Below are positions 22,776 to 37,229 of a stretch of DNA of 64,000 bases, piece by piece. The notes under the pieces were generated by a model. It had not been told where the DNA came from, did not search any database, and saw only the letters and a program-made list of their open reading frames with translations. The stretch lies in the NCBI RefSeq assembly GCF_958979055.1, contig NC_084891.1, positions 29,198,001 to 29,262,000 on the forward strand. The letters run 5' to 3'. Position 1 is the first letter of the stretch, and every line of letters begins with the position of its first letter. This DNA comes from Alnus glutinosa (lineage: Eukaryota; Streptophyta; Magnoliopsida; Fagales; Betulaceae). Made by a program: the position numbers and the translations under genes.

Positions 22776-23675
22776 GATTTAAATGTTTTATAAATGAAAT
22801 GCTTATTGAACAAAGGATGGGTTTGATGTGCTTTATATGTGATATGAGATGTGTTCCGCCCCCGTTTTGGGATATAAGGGGAACGCGAACTTGAGCTATA
22901 AAACATCCTTATAATTTAAAGCATGCACACATTTTTCTAGGAATAGCACATGGCTATATTTCATATTATATATATATATATATAGTAGTTCTTTAGTTAT
23001 TATATCATATTTTCAGGAATTTCAAAAAAATATACACAATACAAAAGTTAGGCCAGTCTTTTTCGATATATTGCTATTAGGGGTGGGGTATATGCCATCC
23101 ATAAAGAAAAGACTCCGGTCTACAGTGTCATCTGAAAAGATTGGAGGGGGGAGGGGGAAAGGGGGTGAGTTTGACAACTTAGTAAGAAAAACACAATAAT
23201 AAAAGTGTAATTTTCATTTTAGGAATTCTAAATAGAGTTCAAATACTTCTACAAATAAAGAAACAGTTCAATAAAATATAATTAGATCAAATGCATGTAT
23301 CATTTATATAGCTTCTAAGTTTTAACCTCCATTGGCCCAATTTCACTTTTAACCATGAGCGGTGCACGTTTGGCTCATCCCAAAGGACAACTATGGGCTC
23401 ATCCTGTCGTCACAAGGGAGAGCTGTACCGGGTTGGAAACTTTCCTAGGTGAAGGCCACTCGGCCGATAGCCTACACTTTCGTCTTTCCGTGTGGTTGCC
23501 ATGCTACCCACATAACACATATATGATTCGGATTGTCTATGACATGGTACCGCGGGAGTAAAACTGTGTGCACATGTAACATATACTATGATATCATCAA
23601 CCTTTGCTCATATGGTGCACATGTAACATATATACTATGATATCATCAACTTTATTCATATGGTGCACATACTTT
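22776..23675. other. Spacer between hAT and small CACTA elements
   Basis: No supported gene. It contains a (TA)n run at about 22970-22983 and a repeated phrase GTGCACATGTAACATATACTATGATATCATCAAC (split here as two halves) near 23568-23605 and 23612-23650. The same phrase in part resumes after the CACTA element at 25230, so the element split a local repeat. The frame at 23355-23561 has no recognisable product. Confidence 0.4.
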
Positions 23676-24422
23676 CACTACAAAAAAAAATTGTTTTTTG
23701 CCAATTGCAGTTCGCCACGCGTACGGTCACTGTACACGTGGCGAACTGTTGGCCACGTGCAAGTGGCCACGTAAATACACGTGGCGGATCCGGGTAACAC
23801 TAACTGCACAGTTGGCCGCGTGTATTAAAATACACGTGGCTAACAATTGGCCACGTGTATTTTAATACATTCGGCTAAATGTATTTTTTTTTTTAAAAAA
23901 AAAAAAAATATATTTTTTGGGTTAGCCGTGTGTATTAAAATACACGCGGCTAAATGTATTTTTTTTTTTTTTTTTAAAAAAAAAAAATTATATTTTTTTG
24001 GGCCAGTATACTTAATATTCTGGAGTCTTCTTTTTATTCTTTTTTTTTTTTCCTCCGACGTCGAGAGTGAGAGAGATACAGAGAACAGAGAGTGAGACAG
24101 AGTGAGAGAGATACAGAGAGTGAGAGAGAGATACAGAGAGTGAGACAGACAGAGAGTGAGAGAGACAAAGAGAGAGACGTCGACGTCGGGAAGGCCGGCC
24201 ACACGGTGGTCGGGGAGCTGGCCGGTGGTGCGCGCCTGACGGAGAGTTGGCCGGTGGTGCGCGTCTGACGGAGAGAGAGAGAGAGAGAGAGAGCAATACA
24301 GAGAGAGAGAGAGAGAGAGAGCGAGCGAGAGGGAGAGAGAGAGAGAGAGCGAGTGAGAGGGAGAGAGAGAGAACACTGAGAGAGAGAGCGAGAGAGAGCG
24401 AGAGGGAGAGAGAGAGAACACT

Positions 24423-24453
<31 letters not shown>

Positions 24454-24551
24454 TGAGGGAGAGAGAGAGAACACTGCGAGAGAGAGCGAGCGAGAGGGAG
24501 AGAGAGAGAACAGAGAGAACGGAACGAGCGAGAGAGAGAGAGAGAGAGAAC

Positions 24552-24591
<40 letters not shown>

Positions 24592-25205
24592 GAAAGAGAG
24601 AGAGAATTGAGAGCTTGAGAGAATATATATATATATATATGATATATTTCAAAACTGGTGCAGGTAGGCGCGCGGGACAACTCCCGCGCACCTACTTGCA
24701 CCAATTTTGGCCACGTGGCCTGAAGCCACGTGGCCAAATTCTTTTTTATTTACATTTTAAATATATTTTTATTTTATATATATATATTTTTATTTTATAT
24801 TTATATTTTAAATATATTTTCAAAAACAGTTGGCCACGTGTATTAAATGCAAATATAAATATAAAAAATTATAAAAAAATATAAATATTTTAGCCACGCG
24901 TATTTATTACACGTGGCCAATTAGCCACGTGTAATAAATACACGTGGCTACTTGGCCACGCATTTGGCCACGTGTAATTAATACACGTGGCCAATTGGTC
25001 ACGTGTATTTAATACACGTGGCCAATTACAAATATAAATATAAAAAATTATAAAAAAAAAATATAAATATTTTAGCCACGTGTATTAATTACATGTGGCC
25101 AATTAGCCACGTGTAATTAATACACGTGGCTAACTGTCATCTAGCCACGTGGCTACAGTAACGGCTACAGTAGCCACGTGGCTAATTGCATGTTTTTTTG
25201 TAGTG
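23676..25205 (-). mobile_element. Non-autonomous CACTA (En/Spm) element, complete
   Basis: The left end is CACTACAAAAAAAAA and the right end TTTTTTTGTAGTG, giving CACTACAAAAAAA termini. A 3-bp TTT duplication (23673-23675 and 25206-25208) matches CACTA elements. It has no transposase. Subterminal regions are filled with GCCACGTG and its complement, often as palindromes such as CCACGTGTAATTAATACACGTGG; about twenty CACGTG cores are seen by eye. A GA-rich block at 24050-24615 and a CGCGCGGGACAACTCCCGCGC hairpin (split: CGCGCGGGA..TCCCGCGC) near 24670 mirror, in reverse order, the left part of the large CACTA element at 53706. It is marked minus because of that reversed arrangement. Confidence 0.93.
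24052..24615. repeat. GA-rich imperfect microsatellite block
   Basis: Repeats of GAGA with interspersed GCGAG, ACACT and GGAGAG units produce long Ser-Leu frames on the minus strand and Arg-Glu frames on the plus strand. These are low-complexity artefacts, not genes. The block corresponds to the CT-rich leader of the large CACTA element. Confidence 0.9.
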
Positions 25206-28387
<3,182 letters not shown>

Positions 28388-28395
28388 CATACAGT

Positions 28396-30953
28396 TAGGG
28401 GTGTAAACGAGCTGAGCTACTCGTGAACTTACTCGAGATCGGCTCGAATAAACTCGGCTCGTGCTCGAATCGATTATTAAATGAGCTACTCGTGAACACG
28501 AAAATCAAACTCGATTATTAAACGATGCAAACTCGTATAAACTCGGCTCGACTCGACTAAAGCTCGTGAACCCGCTCGTATAAGGATCGACTCGTTTATT
28601 AAGGCTTGACTCGTGTATATATATATACATATATTAATGAATAATATACTATGTGTATTATGTAAGAATAAATTAAGTAACAAATAACAATAGTTATTAG
28701 TCAATATATATTAATTGGTCATATGTATATAAAATAGTAAAAGTAAATAATATCAATAATTAATTGTTAGTCATATGATATAATGACAATCTAGATACTT
28801 AATCAAATTATTCATGTAATATAATAGGATTATAATTTATAGGATTATATAATCATATAATAACATAACATTGTACCATACTACCATATGACATATAAAT
28901 ATAAAATATGCAATCACTTTATAATATTTTATGAGTATTATCATTAAATATTTAATAATCATTACATACGGATTGTTAGATCATGTTAATATGTTAAATA
29001 TATTATCATATGATAATACTTAAATCATATGAGCATATAATATTAGTATTATTAGTAGGTAGTTATGAATTATGAAAAATTTGATAATTATGATTTATGA
29101 CTCATAAATTTATAATAATCATACTTAATTACTTATTATAGATTCATAGATAATCTCATAAATCAAGTGATGTGATATGATTCATAATTCATAATCATAA
29201 ATATATATACATATTAGTAACATATATAACTATACCTATATATAGTTTAGTGTCATATATGATATAGTATACAAATTCATACTAATATAATGGTTTAGTA
29301 TTTAGATACATTTAATAAGTATGATTTATGATTTTAAGTATTTAATAATTATTAGTAATATTTAGATGTAATGACTATGTATATAGATTACGTACGTAAG
29401 TTACAGTAAGTATGGATTCACATTATTCATATGATATAATGACATTTATGAAACTTAATCATATTATTCATATATAATAATAATGTGATTCATACAATCC
29501 CAAGTTAAGTTATTAGGATTGAAATAACTTATATATTAATTATAACCACAATTCATAAGTTATAAATTATCATTATAATGTAGATCATATGATTTAAATT
29601 TGTGCTATATAACCGTTAGATATGATCTAATTAGTATTATCAAGAGGCTGAAGCTATTGTGCCATATGTCATACTTAATTTGCCAGTCATATTATCCATG
29701 TAATATAATAGCTTTATATAATCATATAATAATATAACATTGTGTCATATGCCATATAATCACTATATCAGTTAAATATGATTATATGTTATAAGTATTA
29801 TCATTAGATACTTAAGAAACGTTAGATCACGTGATTCAAAATATAAGATGATATGATCATATGATAATACTTAGATCGTATAATTATATGAAATATGTAC
29901 TATCAGTACATAGTTATGAATTATGATAGTTATGATTCGTAATGATCATATTTATCATAGATAATCTTGTAAGTCATATAATTTGATTCATATATATAAA
30001 TATATAACTTAAGCTATATGTATACAAATTCATACAAATAAAATAATTGGGATCTAGCTAATTAGTTACAAAGATTAAGTATGTTTAAAATTATAAGTAT
30101 TTAATCACTATTAATTATACTTAAATACAATGGTTAGCTATATAAATTACATATGTAAGTAAGAATTCACATTAATCATATGATATAATGACAATTTCAA
30201 AACTTAATAACATTAGTCATATACAATAACAAGGATTATGATTATGATTATGATTAATTGAAATCACCAATGTGTTAATTATAATCATGAATTAAGTATT
30301 ATCATTATAATTTATATCATATGATTTTTATGATTATATATATTATAATTATAATTTAGACCCCATTATCATATAATCTAACATTGTGTTATATAATTAT
30401 TAAATAATGTGATCTAAGTATTATCATTAGATTAAAAAAAGAAAGAAAGTATCATTAGATACATAGGACCATATGATGTTATATAAATCGTTTGAGAACT
30501 ACATTTTTAAAAATTGTAATTTGAAAACGCAGAAAATATACTTTTTCAAATCGCATGCAAGATTGTGCTTTTTTGAAAACACATAATTTTAAAAGCTAAA
30601 CTACGATTTTGTCAAACGCTTAACTGTGTTTTTAAAAATCACTTTTTTCAAATCGCACTTTTTAAAATCACAAACCCAAACAAACCCTAAGTATATAAAA
30701 TAAGTATCTAAGTATCTAAATAAAATGATTAGGATTGAAATCACCAATATGTTAATTATAACCACAAATTAAATATTATCAGTAGAATTTAAATCATATG
30801 ATTATATGTATTATCATTGAAATTTAGATCACATGATCATATGATCTAACATTATGCTATATAATCATTAGATCATATGATATCAGTATTATTAGACTAA
30901 AAAAAAATATTATTATTAGATACATATGACCATATAATAATTATCATTGTTAA

Positions 30954-30987
<34 letters not shown>

Positions 30988-32518
30988 TATAAACATTGCC
31001 TTATTTTTTTATTAGAAAAAAAAAGAATTAAATTACTTTTTTATTTCTTATCTTTTGTATAATAACCTTACCTACAGAATATCTTAAATTGTTCTACAAT
31101 TTCAGCAATATAAATAATAGTGAATAGAGCTTAATCATTAAGTTTAATACGACACTGAATTGTCATATATAATTAGTTTTTATTTTTTCTAATACATGGC
31201 AAACAGGGCCACAGGGGCATTAATTGCGGCAGTACACCACACGCACATGGACCAAGGCTGCTGAGTGTTGACGCCTGACAACCAATGCTTACCAGTTACC
31301 GAGATTTAATCCATGCCATTGGATTATTTTTTTCTTCAATCCCAGCCATTTGTTTTTGAAATACGGGTTACAGCTATATGCACTGATACCACGCCTGACA
31401 GCCCATGCTTTTTTTCTTTTCTTTTTTCTGAGCAGTGACAACCCATGCTTACCAGTTACCAAGCTTTAATCGATAGCGTCTGATCAATTTTTTTCTTCAA
31501 TCGCAGCCGTTTGCTGTTGGAATATGGGTTACAGCTATAAGGCACTAATATCACTAAATATTATATGATGTTTCAAATTATGATGAGCACACTCTTTTAA
31601 ATAGTATCTAACGACTTAAACAGAATCATCAAATTAGTGATTATTATAAACGGCCAGGATCGCAAGTGGAGCTGATTTCAGCTACACACGTGTAGAGGAG
31701 AAAAAAAAAATTAAATCCCTTATCATGATACTCATCCCTTCCGTGCCAATTTTTTAACCCCTCAAATCTCAGCCATCAAACCACAACCACAACTCTGAGC
31801 ATTCACTTCCCCTCATTTACGCAACCACCCATAGTAGTCATACGCCCCAAACAGTCACAACCTATCAATATCTTCTCCAACTCTCCAATCCACTCCAAAA
31901 CCACAATTTCCCAATCTTCATATCTCTTATGTTCTTCCCTCTCCCCTTATTTCGTTTCTATTTCAAATATTCCATTCAGACAAACACCATGAACTTCTCC
32001 TTCCTCATAACTCCTTGGCCCTTGCGTAGATACTAAGATCTTCATTGCCGAAGGCCGTTATGGATTTCATTACAGAAGTGGGTGCTGGTGACGAAGTTGG
32101 GGTGTCTCGTGAAAGCCATAAAGATTAAGTCATTGAAGCAGATCTACCTCCACTCATTGCCCATCAAGGAGTGCCACATCGTGCACTAGATCGTGATATC
32201 ATTAGGCAAATTTAAGTTATGTTATTTAGAAAAGTTAATTAATAAAATTTGTTCATTTTTTCAGTTGATTTTTTTTTTTCAAAGCTTAAAATGCTCTAAC
32301 TTGAGCCGAGCTCGAGCTGAGTACTCGAACTCGAGATCGATCAGTAAGATCGAGCTCGATCTCGAGTTCGCACAGAGATCTCCCCTTGGCGAGCCGAGCT
32401 CGAACACAAAAATGAGGCTCGTGTTAAGCTCGAGCTCGAGCTCGAGATCGAGAAAAAATCAGACGAGCCGATCTCGAACAACTAATACTCGCTCAAGATC
32501 GGCTCGTTTACACCCCTA
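28396..32518. mobile_element. Long non-autonomous hAT-type element
   Basis: The element begins TAGGGGTGTAAACGAGC and ends with its complement GCTCGTTTACACCCCTA. A perfect 8-bp duplication CATACAGT lies at 28388-28395 and 32519-32526. The subterminal regions are dense in CTCGAG, GAGCTCG and CTCGTGAAC motifs, resembling a binding-site array. The 4.1-kb interior has no transposase. It is extremely AT-rich from 28620 to 31180 with many ATCATATGAT-like palindromic words. It then holds a 1-kb less biased stretch with a duplicated phrase (31260-31380 against 31430-31545, sharing CCCATGCTTACCAGTTACC). It must depend on an hAT transposase in trans; the termini differ from those of the 16749 element beyond TAGGGGTG. 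Confidence 0.93.
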
Positions 32519-32526
32519 CATACAGT

Positions 32527-33386
32527 GTTGTTAACTTAATAATAATAATATCGGGAGTACGGGCCCCAGTGCTATAATACAATTGAAGAAGTTAATCGTG
32601 GTGAGTACGGGCCCCATCAGCCGTAAACACAGAGGAGTATGGGCCTCTGGTAAGCCGCAGGGAGTACGAGCCCTTATGTGAGAAAAAAAAAAGAAATATA
32701 ATGAGAAAGTATGAGAAGAATAAATGAAAGCATTACATATGTTATGTGTCCATATATTGTGAAATAGTTTTCATGAGATAGAGATTGATGCTTATGAATT
32801 ATTCTTGCTTAGGTGTGCACATATTGTGAAAGATTAATTTCTCTACAATGTTTACTTTATTAGTTATGGTTTGCTTTGAAGAAACATAAAACCTAGCGTA
32901 GCTATTATTGTAATCCCATAGTAGAAAAATTAAAAACAATTTATTGTTTAAAGTTAGTAAGTTTTTATACTGCTGAGGTGGTGGACTCATACTTTCACCT
33001 ATGTGGACGTGGCCAACACCACGACTATTTAGATATTGTTTGTGTTGCAGGTTTAGGTGTCACGTGCGATAGATTATGTGCGAGCCTAGAAGTTATCGAA
33101 GGGAATTCTTTCGTAGTGCTTTGGGAGGCGTAGACTTTGCCAAAGTCAATTCCTCCTCATTTGTAGTAATTTGTGTAATGTATTAGCATTGTGAGATGTA
33201 ATGAATTTGTATAATGATATAGATGCTTTGGTTAGTTTCTTGTATATGTCTATGAGGTCAATTCAAAGGAAAAAATTATTCAAGTTTTCCGTTGCGTTAT
33301 TTGTTTGAGGTTTTCGAAGTAGCGTCTTGTGGTTAATTAAGAAAATTTTCACTTTCGACTTGTTATATAAGTTCGGGGAGCTACAA
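32527..33386. other. Right part of repeat-derived DNA split by the hAT-type element
   Basis: The sequence before 28388 continues here after removal of the insert. Five spaced variants of GAGTACGGGCC (one left of the insert near 28378, then near 32556, 32604, 32637 and 32661) form a loose repeat. The stretch ends GGGGAGCTACA at 33386, directly against the BAHD3 3' flank module, so 33386 is probably the border of an older element, perhaps a long LTR. No gene is visible. Confidence 0.4.
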
Positions 33387-34328
33387 TTAAGAAGGGAAAA
33401 ATACCCATATTCTTCTCAAACTATCACTCAATTATCAATGTTTTCCTCAAATGTTCCCAAGTGATAGTTCAATCGGCTGGGGACCACGCCTCATGAAGTA
33501 GAGGTCACTAGTTCGAATCCCTCCTCCCCCCTCCTGTGTGGACATGTCAAAAAAAAAAAAATGTCTTCCTCAAATTACCAAAAAAATGTCAATGTCCCTC
33601 CTAAGACCAATAAAAATACAAAAATGACCATATTTTTTTTTGAATAAGACAAAAATGTCCTAAATTCAAAAAAAAAAAAGAAAAAAGAAAAAAGAAAGAT
33701 TTTTTTAATAAAAAAACAAACGAAAAATTACTGAAAATTATAGAACAAACGAAAAAAAAAAAAACAGTTTTTATTTTTATTTATTTATTTTTTGTATAAA
33801 TTTTGGTTATTTTATATTTTTTAAATATTTTTTTTTTAGTTTTAATTTTATTTTAATAATTTTATGAATGGTATTTTTGTCATTAGGGGGACACGACATT
33901 GGCCACCGTTAATGTCCACTTCAAACAATCATCTCATTGTCAATGTCCACTCTATACTATATAATATATTCTCCCTCAAAACTTTTTTCTATTTAGTTTT
34001 TAATATATATATTTTTAGAATTTTTAGTTTTAATATATATATATATATATTATAGATGACACATGTCGTCATTTCATTGGATCTAACGTGGCACACTAAC
34101 AGAATTCATCAAGTTTATATTTTTTACGGAATTTGATAATGAAGATTAATTTGTTATTTTTTCATAGCACAAGAAACTCTGAGAACATTTTAAAATATCA
34201 CATAGGGGCATTACAATATTACATGCATATAGGAAAAGGAAAATTAAACATTTAGATAATATTGTTCTAACACTTGAACAGATTTGTTGATCAACATGCA
34301 TGATCAAGCCTACATCGCAATATATTTT
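33387..34328. repeat. 3'-flank module beside BAHD3
   Basis: It matches 3584-4596 of copy A beside BAHD1 with moderate divergence and is interrupted by a SINE at 33453-33560. The shared phrases TGTCAATGTCC and ATTTTTGTCATTAGGGGGACAC are kept. No gene lies in it. Confidence 0.65.
33453..33560 (+). mobile_element. tRNA-derived SINE
   Basis: The body is about 95 bp plus an A tail. It has an A-box-like TAGTTCAATCGG and a B-box-like AGTTCGAATCC, spaced as in a tRNA-type RNA polymerase III promoter. It ends in A13. A target duplication of 15 bases, ATGTYTTCCTCAAAT, lies at 33438-33452 and 33561-33575 with one mismatch. The matching flank at BAHD1 (near 3640) lacks the insert. Confidence 0.88.
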
Positions 34329-35693
34329 CTAGTTTATGGGACTAGGATCCATGGAAGCGAAAGCAAGGAGTTCCTTGTCTTGTCCTAACACAACCATATC
34401 TTCTTTATCTAACGACACCCACGCTTCTATTCCATCACCGGATCTTGTGTCCATTAGCAGAACCAGATTTGAGAATACGGCCTCCGAATTGCCGCTCGAA
34501 CCAACCGAACTTACCCATATCGGCTTTCCCCACCCAAAATCAATGTCATAGAGACCAAAGTTACACCAACTCGTAAACGCAATGTAATTCATTCCACTAG
34601 AACTTGCCGCACTTGCGCATGCCCCAACCATTTCCTTCACAAGCTCACGGTGCTTGGCAAACCCCCCATCACCTTGTAGGCTTTTCACAAAATCACCATC
34701 GATTTTTGTTATTGCTTCTCTCAGCTTACGGACTGTGTCCGGCAACTCTATCTCCTCGCCCGTGCATGATGCGAATGCTGACCAAACTAAATTTCCCATT
34801 GAAGATTCTACGAATGGTGGAATTGCTCTTCGACGGAAATTCACCGAATGGATGATAAAAGTTGGCATATGGATACCAGAAGTGGCCTTGAAAGCAGCCA
34901 TCATGCATTTCCAAAGCAGGGCCGAGACAACCTCAACTCTTGTTGGGTTTTGTACGCTTGGGCTTGTTGCTTTGGCCTTGAGTGATGCAATGGCCGAGGC
35001 ATCAAACACAACTCTCCTTGAAAGGAACCTGCCTGATTTGAAGAAGGGATTGAACAAAGCGGTGTAAGTGTAAGACTCTTCTCTAGAGTGTCCATCGTTT
35101 TGAATGAAAGCTGATGGGGCGTCAAAATTAGGACATAATACAGCTTCACGGGCCTTGTGAGCCGTGGTAGCCCAACCTTTGAGAAAGACACTCATGCCAA
35201 TTCCATCAGCGATCATGTGGGAAAGAAGTACACCAATGGCAATACCGCCGCATGCAAAGGTGCTCGCTTGTATCATAGCAACATGATCTCCCGCGGTTAG
35301 CTCTTTCCCAAGGGCCTCTCCTCGAAGAAATTGGTAGAATAAAGCAGTGTTGGGTTGGTTGAGGCATTCAAGAAGATGACAGTTTACACGGGCCTCTACA
35401 TAGTAAACCCCCTCGTCATTACAATCGATGGAGATGGTGTCTTTGACTTTTCCAGCAAATGGGTAAAAGTGAGTTAAGGTTTCTGATAGGGATTGCTTTA
35501 GCAGTTGTGATCTTTGAGAGACGATATCAGCAACAGAATGGCCCGTGCTTTGATTCATGGGATAGAAGAGGATTACGGGAACATAGGCGGAAGGAATGAA
35601 CTGGTCCAAGAATGAGAGCTTGTGGGTTTTCAGGTTAGGGGGCGTTGGAGAAGAGGGTTTGATGTATGCTTTGGAAATAATTTCCACCTCCAT
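34329..35693 (-). CDS. BAHD acyltransferase BAHD3 (vinorine synthase-like), intact
   Basis: This single uninterrupted frame of 454 residues is the usual BAHD length. It starts MEVEIISKAYIKPSSP at 35693; the same start is used by BAHD2 and aligns with family N-termini. The catalytic HXXXD is HMIAD at residues 159-163, with His159 as general base, and the structural DFGWG is at 385-389 (IDFGWGKP). No signal peptide or membrane segment is present, so it should be cytosolic. The family transfers an acyl group from acyl-CoA to a hydroxyl or amine of a specialised metabolite. The overall pattern (FACGGIAIGV, GNLVWSAFA, FTSWCNFGLYDIDFGWGKP) is like vinorine synthase and related acetyltransferases, but the substrate cannot be read from sequence. 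It is the only acyltransferase in the window without a lesion. No intron is apparent. Confidence 0.93.
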   Translation of the reverse strand: MEVEIISKAYIKPSSPTPPNLKTHKLSFLDQFIPSAYVPVILFYPMNQSTGHSVADIVSQRSQLLKQSLSETLTHFYPFAGKVKDTISIDCNDEGVYYVEARVNCHLLECLNQPNTALFYQFLRGEALGKELTAGDHVAMIQASTFACGGIAIGVLLSHMIADGIGMSVFLKGWATTAHKAREAVLCPNFDAPSAFIQNDGHSREESYTYTALFNPFFKSGRFLSRRVVFDASAIASLKAKATSPSVQNPTRVEVVSALLWKCMMAAFKATSGIHMPTFIIHSVNFRRRAIPPFVESSMGNLVWSAFASCTGEEIELPDTVRKLREAITKIDGDFVKSLQGDGGFAKHRELVKEMVGACASAASSSGMNYIAFTSWCNFGLYDIDFGWGKPIWVSSVGSSGNSEAVFSNLVLLMDTRSGDGIEAWVSLDKEDMVVLGQDKELLAFASMDPSPIN

Positions 35694-35821
35694 TTCAGCC
35701 TTTCTACACGGAGATTTAGGAAGCTCACTCCGGCAAAAAAGAGCAAGTTTTTCTCAAGCGCCGCAAGTAACCTCAAGATATATTCACAGAAAAGAGTTGA
35801 GGATTATTCAGTGATCCACAA

Positions 35822-35852
35822 GCATATATATATATATACATATATATAACCT
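35822..35852 (-). promoter_or_regulatory. Candidate TATA region of BAHD3
   Basis: A run of alternating TA with an internal CATATATATA lies about 130-160 bases upstream of the BAHD3 start codon. It is a plausible TATA element but could be a simple microsatellite. BAHD1 lacks the expanded run (TATATAA only near 6545). Confidence 0.35.
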
Positions 35853-36149
35853 CCAAAACCCAAGTGGCCGGCAATCGAACAAGTCATCGATTTTGGCAGT
35901 ACTGTAACCAAATTTAATATACACCGGCCAATTCGATCCAGCATATGGTTGTGATGAAGTCAATTATGACGGCGTCAACTCTCTTAATATATTACTTAAT
36001 ATATATATTTAGGATATAAATTTTCTACATACAAGTTCTATTATATAGAAAATGCTTACAGTATTACAAATTTTGTTACGATTCCATTATAAACTTACGC
36101 GGTATTATCTTAATGCTTACGGTACTATTACAATTCTCTTTAGGAGGAC
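35853..36149. other. Distal 5' flank of BAHD3
   Basis: It resembles the BAHD1 upstream flank (CACCGGCCAATTCGAT and GTCAATTATGACGG are shared with about 6750-6800). No gene is visible. Confidence 0.5.
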
Positions 36150-36330
36150 AAAGATAATGTTAAGAAGGAAAAAATACACATATTTTCTTTAAATTATCAC
36201 TTAATTTTTAGTGTCTTCTTCAAATTATCAATTTTGTCAATATCCCTTTTAAACTACTAAAAAAATATCAATGTTCCTCATAAGACCATTAAAAAAAATA
36301 AAAATGACCATAATTTTTTTTAATAATTTC
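36150..36330. repeat. Truncated copy of the BAHD 3'-flank module
   Basis: It is similar to 3584-3760 and 33387-33640 (GTTAAGAAGGAAAAAATACAC, then phrases of TCAATATCCC and CCTCATAAGACCA). It stops abruptly at the GC-rich insert. This suggests that another acyltransferase unit once lay to its left, or that the module itself is mobile. Confidence 0.5.
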
Positions 36331-36935
36331 CTCTCTCTCTGGTCTTGCTCCTCAACATTGAGTTCGCCGGAGTCTCTGGAGTCTGCCGGTGGTCTTCCCC
36401 TTCTCCTCCGTCGCCAGGAAGAAGGCGCGTGCTTCTCCTACGCGCCAGTACTCTCTTGGATTCAACCGGCGCGTGCAGATTCCGATAGCACCCTCCTCCA
36501 CTTTCCGCACCAACCCCCGGTGGTTCCGGTCGATTCCGCCGTTCCCTACTGCTAAGAGGCCGTCCTTGGGCGGCGCGTGGCTCTCACGCGCCTCCCGGGA
36601 GGGCTCCCACCCTGCCTCCACCAGTCTTGTTGCTGCTGTTTTTGTGTTTATTTGTTTGTTTTATTGGGCTTATTTGTTGTATTCATCTTCTCTTGTTTAC
36701 TTCTGTTTTGGTGTTTGGGTCCTTGTGACTCAATACACTTGTGAAATTACCTTCATTGGTGACCCCGGCTTCGTGGCATCCGTGCCTCGAGCTAATGGGC
36801 TCGCATCTTCAGAAGCATTGCTCCCGCGTACTTACATTCCTAGATTATATTTTGGGTTGCCCAAGCCCTTTTGTATTTGTGTTTTTTATATTTAGTTTTG
36901 TAATGGTTTCTGTTGTATTAAAAAAAAAAAAAAAA
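36331..36935 (+). mobile_element. Retroposed-looking GC-rich sequence with A tail
   Basis: A GC-rich, CG-rich block starts CCTCTCTCTCTGG and includes two GGCGCGTG motifs. It changes to T-rich sequence and ends TTTCTGTTGTATT followed by A16 at about 36920-36935. A sharp composition change on the left and a long A tail on the right fit retroposition (a LINE 3' fragment, SINE or processed transcript). No convincing target duplication was found. The 168-codon frame at 36389-36895 has no recognised domain. Confidence 0.45.
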
Positions 36936-37229
36936 ATTATGGCTAGCAGCTGTGTTCTACAACTAATTTGTCTTTGTATTAATTAATGAAACGCGCGCCG
37001 AGCCGACCTATTGATTAAGTTCCAACATGTATCCTAGCTAGCTAGCTAGGTGGGTACACTCATCTAGTCAGACGTGTGCTCATCCAGTTAGTTCCCATTT
37101 TGGCTAGAGCTAGCTATGATATTAGTTGATCTAGGTTGGCTAATCAGCGTACGGATCATTAATGCAAATTAAAAGAAAGAAAGGAGGCTGAAGCCATGCA
37201 GGAGTAAGCCTTGTTTCGCAACCTCTTTC
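36936..37229. other. Spacer before copy B
   Basis: No gene. It contains a CTAGCTAGCTAGCTAGG run near 37033. This is the sequence immediately left of the copy B homology. The equivalent left of copy A is outside the window, so it cannot be told whether the duplication starts here. Confidence 0.5.

Noticed and set aside
23840..24737. Long Ser-Leu-rich minus-strand frames and Arg-Glu-rich plus-strand frames
   Set aside because: They are translations of a GA/CT microsatellite inside a CACTA element; the same happens at 55835-56344. No domain and no start context.
36389..36895. 168-codon gene with a hydrophobic C-terminal half
   Set aside because: No domain; it spans a composition change in a retroposed-looking insert and the hydrophobicity follows from T-rich DNA.
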